A stretch of 64,000 nucleotides of DNA from Phlegmacium glaucopus (taxonomy: Eukaryota > Basidiomycota > Agaricomycetes > Agaricales > Cortinariaceae). The stretch lies in the NCBI GenBank assembly GCA_015039465.1, contig MU130696.1, positions 248,001 to 312,000 of the forward strand, read 5' to 3'. Under the pieces are notes generated by a model. It was not told the origin of the DNA and searched no databases. It saw only the letters and a list, made by a program, of their open reading frames with translations. Position numbers and translations under genes: made by a program. Below are positions 59,779-64,000 of this stretch, piece after piece (the stretch's first letter is position 1; every line of letters begins with the position of its first letter).

Positions 59779-60539
59779 TACATAAACGTAATGATGAGTG
59801 TATGAAATCCCAGTTTCATTTTTTTTGACGAATAACAGATTAGAATTGACATCATATCAATCGACGACAGAGAAATCTTCTTCGTACAACAGAGGCTTTG
59901 GTGTCTTGCAAATTGAATGTTTTTTTCCGATCGCAGATTACATTCGACTTCATTGTCAGCCTATTCTCGATATTCTTTGTTTCCGAACGAGGATGACATT
60001 CGCAGTTTCTTATTTAACTTGATGATTTTCTGTGACACCCGCTCTTCCTCAAACACCCATTGTCACTACTCACATGTCAAACAAACAAAAAAAGACTGCG
60101 ATCATGCAAACGCCGGTGAGGGATAAGATGTTTTTCCATGAACCTTGATTTATGACTGTGGAAATTCGAACCTCTAGTCTTAGTGTCATATTCGATCTTC
60201 CTCATCGAATCTTTTGACCGAACTCGAAGGCTCGGACAATGAATTCAACTCTTGATCGTCTTCATTTATGTCAATGTTCTCGGCTGTTTCCCGACGTACT
60301 CGCACTCTCTATCCGAAGGTTAATTTCAGCACTGAAGAAGAAATCTAGAGGCCGGCACGACGATTGGTTGGGCTTTGACCTCAGCTTCCCCTATAATAGG
60401 TAAGAAGGCCATGGACTTCCTTCGATCCGTACTGCAGCTTTATGAAGCTCACCTGACCAAATTGCCTTGACTGGCTACACCCTATGTTCTTTTCAAGTCC
60501 TTCTCTAGTCTAGAACCTCAGGATCTCAATCACCACAAA
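59779..60539. other. Intergenic region downstream of METTL25-like gene
   Basis: About 760 bp, no gene seen. Small ORFs (59798-60126) are AT-rich and in conflict with each other. The last 60 bases resemble a partial copy of the tandem repeat that follows. Confidence 0.5.
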
Positions 60540-60780
60540 GGATCCGACTTCGTCTACCGGGTGAACACATCTTCCTGTTCTTACAGTCTGCATCCTTGTC
60601 TGAACTAAGCCCTCTAATATTTTAGTCATCATAAAAGGGTCTGCCTTTATCTAGCGGGGTGAACGCATTGGCATCTTCTTGTTCTTACAGTCTACATCCT
60701 TCTCTAAACTAGATTTCAGTCAGTATAAAGGGTCCGCCTCCGTCTAACGGTGAACACACCAGCATCTTCCTGTTCTAATC
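60540..60780. repeat. Imperfect tandem repeat, about 95 bp period
   Basis: Three copies begin near 60540, 60637 and 60730 with a shared core: GGRTCYGMCTYYRTCTA then GGTGAACRCA, CATCTTCYTGTTCT and, in the first two, TTACAGTCTRCATCCTTSTCT. Copies differ by roughly 10-20 percent plus small indels. A weaker copy may precede 60540. Period lengths are 97 and 93 bases. Confidence 0.8.
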
Positions 60781-63033
60781 GTTCAAAGGGAATAAATGGC
60801 AGAAGACATACATATCTAGATACTATCTTCTTTCGCGACGCCGGAATTTCGCATGCTGCTATGGACTTCCTGACTGCTAATAGTGCTATGTCAGACTATG
60901 GGGATACCCTTCTAAATCATGATGTGACCTTGTCCAATGTCAGGTGCGGCTTCCTGAAGAAAATAACCTCTTCTAGACTTGTTGTGGGCCGTCTATTTAT
61001 GCTACTGACTTAGAAGCTACCCTAGGCTTGATGACCTTGCAAGATTCGACACAAGAAATATACAGTCGATACTTCAAACATGAGGCTTCCGTCTCTTTTC
61101 ATTTTTCCGTGATTAATCTATCATGAACTCAGATCTCCAGGTTCAATCAATATGATGGTCCTGAAATACTCTTTTTTTTTTCCCTATGCTGCCACAGATA
61201 CTTTTGAGGTACATTATCAACGTCGTGCCACTATGCATTCGGATGGTCAAGTATGACAGACAGACTTTTTAAAATGCAAACAGATTACAAAAGTCCGTCA
61301 GTATACTGCCGATGTCAGTCGGTGTTCTATCCCCGTCGATCGGAAAGTGGGTTTGATGGAGGTGGACCGTTGATTAAGCAGCTATGTAGGATTGAATCGA
61401 GACGGGTTGCCCGGGCCAGTGCCATGACATTTGACATTGACGGAGACGTGCTATGCCATCCATCTATATCTGATCAGAACATTCACGAGATACTCTTACC
61501 TGGTAAATACTACAAGCTTGAAACCTTTGAAGACAGAGAACAGGCTAGGAAGCAGTGTGTGTGTATTCTTTTTTTCCAAATTACTGTAATAGATACCTGC
61601 GGCTGACATTTGTGGAAACCTCATTGAAAGATTTGAATTACCTCCATCTGTTTTAGAGGGGAAAGAAAAGAAAAGAAAAAGCCGCTTCAACTCAGATCTT
61701 TCACTAAGTTACTCTTCTGATCTAGTATTTGAACTTTCCTTTCTTGAAGTATCATTTCGTTTGTTATGCTTTCTCTCAATTCGAATTCCAAGTAGAACAA
61801 CATATATTCAAGTAAATTCCATACTATACCATACTAGTACATATATACACATGGATCTTCGGGTGCACTTGGAATTTGTAAGAAATAACCTTCGAATTAG
61901 CTAATGGTCAACTTCATATTCTCAAGAGGCTTCATCATGAGTATCGTATATAGTGTCATTTTGACTTCTCTCAAATATGCCTTGAACTTCAATGATAAGT
62001 AAGCTCGGAAATTAATGGGCAGAACTATGAAATTAACAAGTCAAAAATACACATACGCCGATATAGTAGGGTTGTTGATGATGTTATGTCTCTAACCATG
62101 TATGATAGGGGATATATAGCCTACCTGATTTTTCCCGTCCGCAGATACTCCACTTTTGCACTAATGAAAAAAAGAGCCTTCAAACTCAGCCAGCTTGAGT
62201 TCTATTACTGGGTATAGGATTTTTTCCCAAACTGAAGGTTATTAAATAAAGAAAAGGCGACTTGTACATGACATTAACATTGACAACTGGAACTTTAGGG
62301 CACGTTGGACCTACCCCGTACTTGTCATAATTAAGGCCCGACGTCGATCGACACTGCGCCGACATCTGCGACGGGAATAAGTAGGTACCAGAAAATACCG
62401 ACCGACGGCACACTGTGCGCTTGCCAAGGAACCACGAGTTCGTCCTGTTGACCAAAGGGATAAGCCATTGGAAAAAGCTTACAAGGCCACAGTCAGGGGA
62501 AGATCGAGCCATTCGTGTCCAGAGAAGTGCGCACTCGGAGGCCGTTGAATATTTTTAGATATTTTTCCTTGTTTGAATTATCATCGCCGCGCACGCGCAT
62601 TTCAACGATTTTTTTTTTTAATCGTATGTACTACGGCTCAGCTGACTTATCAAAGCATATCTTTTTTACGAGACTTTTTCACGAGAATAGCTCAGCAGAC
62701 CATACTACGGCCACAAAAACTGAGGGATAACGATAAGGGTCTCGTTAATACTATGCAAAAAAGAATTTGAAGCAGTGAGAACGAGATGTAAATCTGGTGG
62801 GTAATAAACAATGATCTTTATTGAGAAACCAGCTCGCCTATTTGGCCCAAGTGATAAGAATCTTAGGTAGGACGAATCTTGTAGATTATCATGTCCAAAG
62901 TTTCGGCTGATACTTGAACATTTCTTTTGCGGTAATTGCCCTGAAGGCTGATATTGTGTGGTGCTAACGACCCGAGTATTATTAAGATTAAGGCTATATC
63001 ATTTCGACAATAACGCCTGTAAAGGATTATATT
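60781..63033. other. Gene-poor interval
   Basis: About 2.2 kb with no recognisable gene. Plus-strand ORFs at 60750-61013 and 61253-61606 (MTDRLFKMQTDYKSPSV...) have no matching motif and no clear splice structure. The A/T-rich part 61700-62120 looks non-coding. Confidence 0.5.
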
Positions 63034-63665
63034 TCAAGCTGTTACGATCAATTTTTCATCAAATTTTAATCTTACTGCGTGGCGGAGCGCGGTAAAACAA
63101 TGATTTGTGTGCCTTTTGGGGACCACGGTGAGCAGGTCCAAGATAGATGTGGGAATATCATGCAATGTATTCAAATCCCAAAAAAAGGTCTGTTGATTCT
63201 GTTGATCCAGTGCTAGAATACCTCTTCCGATGAGAAGGTGGGGCTGAACTTCGGCCGTTTCATCTCGTAGCTTATGGCAAAGCACCAGATCAAGAGGTGG
63301 TAAACACACAGCCTTCCTGGGAAAGATAAGAGGCGGAGTGATCACTACCATACACACGTTCAAATTCGATCTCGTAATATCAAAGTTGCAAATACAAATA
63401 ATGTCCCATGGCCAGTCGAAAATATATTAGGGGGTAAAGTAGTCCAGAGTCCAGACTGATGTCGTACACATCCATATGTTTGATGATAATGAGAGAGTTG
63501 AGGTGGCCGATCTCCGAACCTAGATCCGGTGTGCTTCGAGGAACAGGCAAGACATCCTACAGTCGACAGTGCCGAAGAAGACGATCTCAGCCAATCAAGT
63601 TTGACAGAATGCTTTACTTTAGGTGAAGAATGACTGACAGCAATGGGAGCAGATATCAGGCACAA
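63034..63665 (-). other. Weak open frame, unrecognised
   Basis: Two minus-strand frames, 63360-63665 (MCLISAPIAVSHSSPKVKHS) and 63034-63363 (MNVCMVVITPPLIFPRKAVC), lie end to end in different phases. The second (109 codons) has an amphipathic look (GRGILALDQQNQQTFFWDLN) that could be real protein or a relic of one. No family seen, no clear splice joint, so neither is called a gene. Confidence 0.2.
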
Positions 63666-64000
63666 GATTTACCAGTAAACGAGCCTGAAGTTGACAGTGG
63701 TCCTAATGGAGAGAGTGCGCAAAACTTATCTTTCCAAACCGGTTCAGCACTAGCTCGAGTTCTGAGAATGGACTTACTAAAGGCACCTGAGCATAGCTCT
63801 GAGGATAACGCAACCAAAAGAAGTCGCAAAGGAAGCTGATTCTGTTTGATGAAAACATTGCATAGACGTGTCGGTACCGGTCGGACCGGCGTTACATAGT
63901 CGATGTTATACCATTGTACACCGTTGAGCCGAGCTGCTTTACGGACGAGCCAGTTATTAATGGCCGTGAGCTGTCCAGAAACCTAATCTACATTACTGGC
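63666..64000. other. Right edge of window, no supported gene
   Basis: A plus-strand frame runs from ATG 63630 to a stop at 63837-63839 (MTDSNGSRYQAQDLPVNEPE...), 69 codons, polar and disordered-looking. It could be a short gene or the first exon of a gene beyond the window. The rest to 64000 shows nothing. Confidence 0.3.

Overview
The window is nuclear DNA of a filamentous basidiomycete, most likely an Agaricomycete. The evidence is dense protein genes on both strands cut by many 45-65 nt GT-AG introns, fungal families (YPD1, SHE9/MDM33, VNX1, NUD1/CDC11, VIP1, YEA4-type nucleotide-sugar transporter), a TALE homeobox gene and a membrane-anchored microsomal P450. No rRNA, tRNA, CRISPR or prokaryotic feature was seen. 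Species was not determined. One 100-base run of N (41356-41455) shows this is a scaffolded draft assembly.

Layout. 1-15 kb, plus strand: 3' end of BRR2 helicase, a class III CoA-transferase, the phosphorelay protein YPD1, the CHL1/DDX11 iron-sulfur helicase, an unrecognised Ser-rich coiled-coil protein, and a VNX1-type vacuolar cation/H+ exchanger. 15-30 kb, mostly minus: DDB1, a Dpb3/POLE4-like histone-fold protein, a HIT protein, a plus-strand orphan methyltransferase, SHE9/MDM33, NADPH-cytochrome P450 reductase, a membrane-anchored SET protein and a DUF202 membrane protein. 30-32.5 kb is gene-poor with an uncertain coding relic. 32.5-38 kb: a UAA-family nucleotide-sugar transporter divergent from a mitochondrial S-adenosylmethionine carrier, another methyltransferase and an RRM protein of the VIP1 type. 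39-42.4 kb: one disordered ORF, then gene-poor DNA with the gap. 42.4-49.5 kb: the NUD1/CDC11 leucine-rich-repeat scaffold and the TALE homeobox gene. 49.5-53.3 kb: no gene, with a possible transposon-derived segment. 53.3-58.1 kb: a cytochrome P450 with very long introns, head-to-head with a METTL25/RRNAD1-like methyltransferase. 59.8-64 kb: gene-poor, with a roughly 95 bp tandem repeat.

Most genes are conserved housekeeping genes with no single shared pathway. Functional links that can be argued are: P450 reductase is the electron donor for P450s such as the one at 53-58 kb; the SAM carrier and several SAM-dependent methyltransferases share a cofactor; DDB1, the Dpb3-like protein and CHL1 all act in genome maintenance. 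I found no convincing undescribed multi-gene system. The most unusual structure is the P450 gene, whose reading frame continues across introns of about 370-1300 nt in a genome where introns are otherwise near 55 nt.
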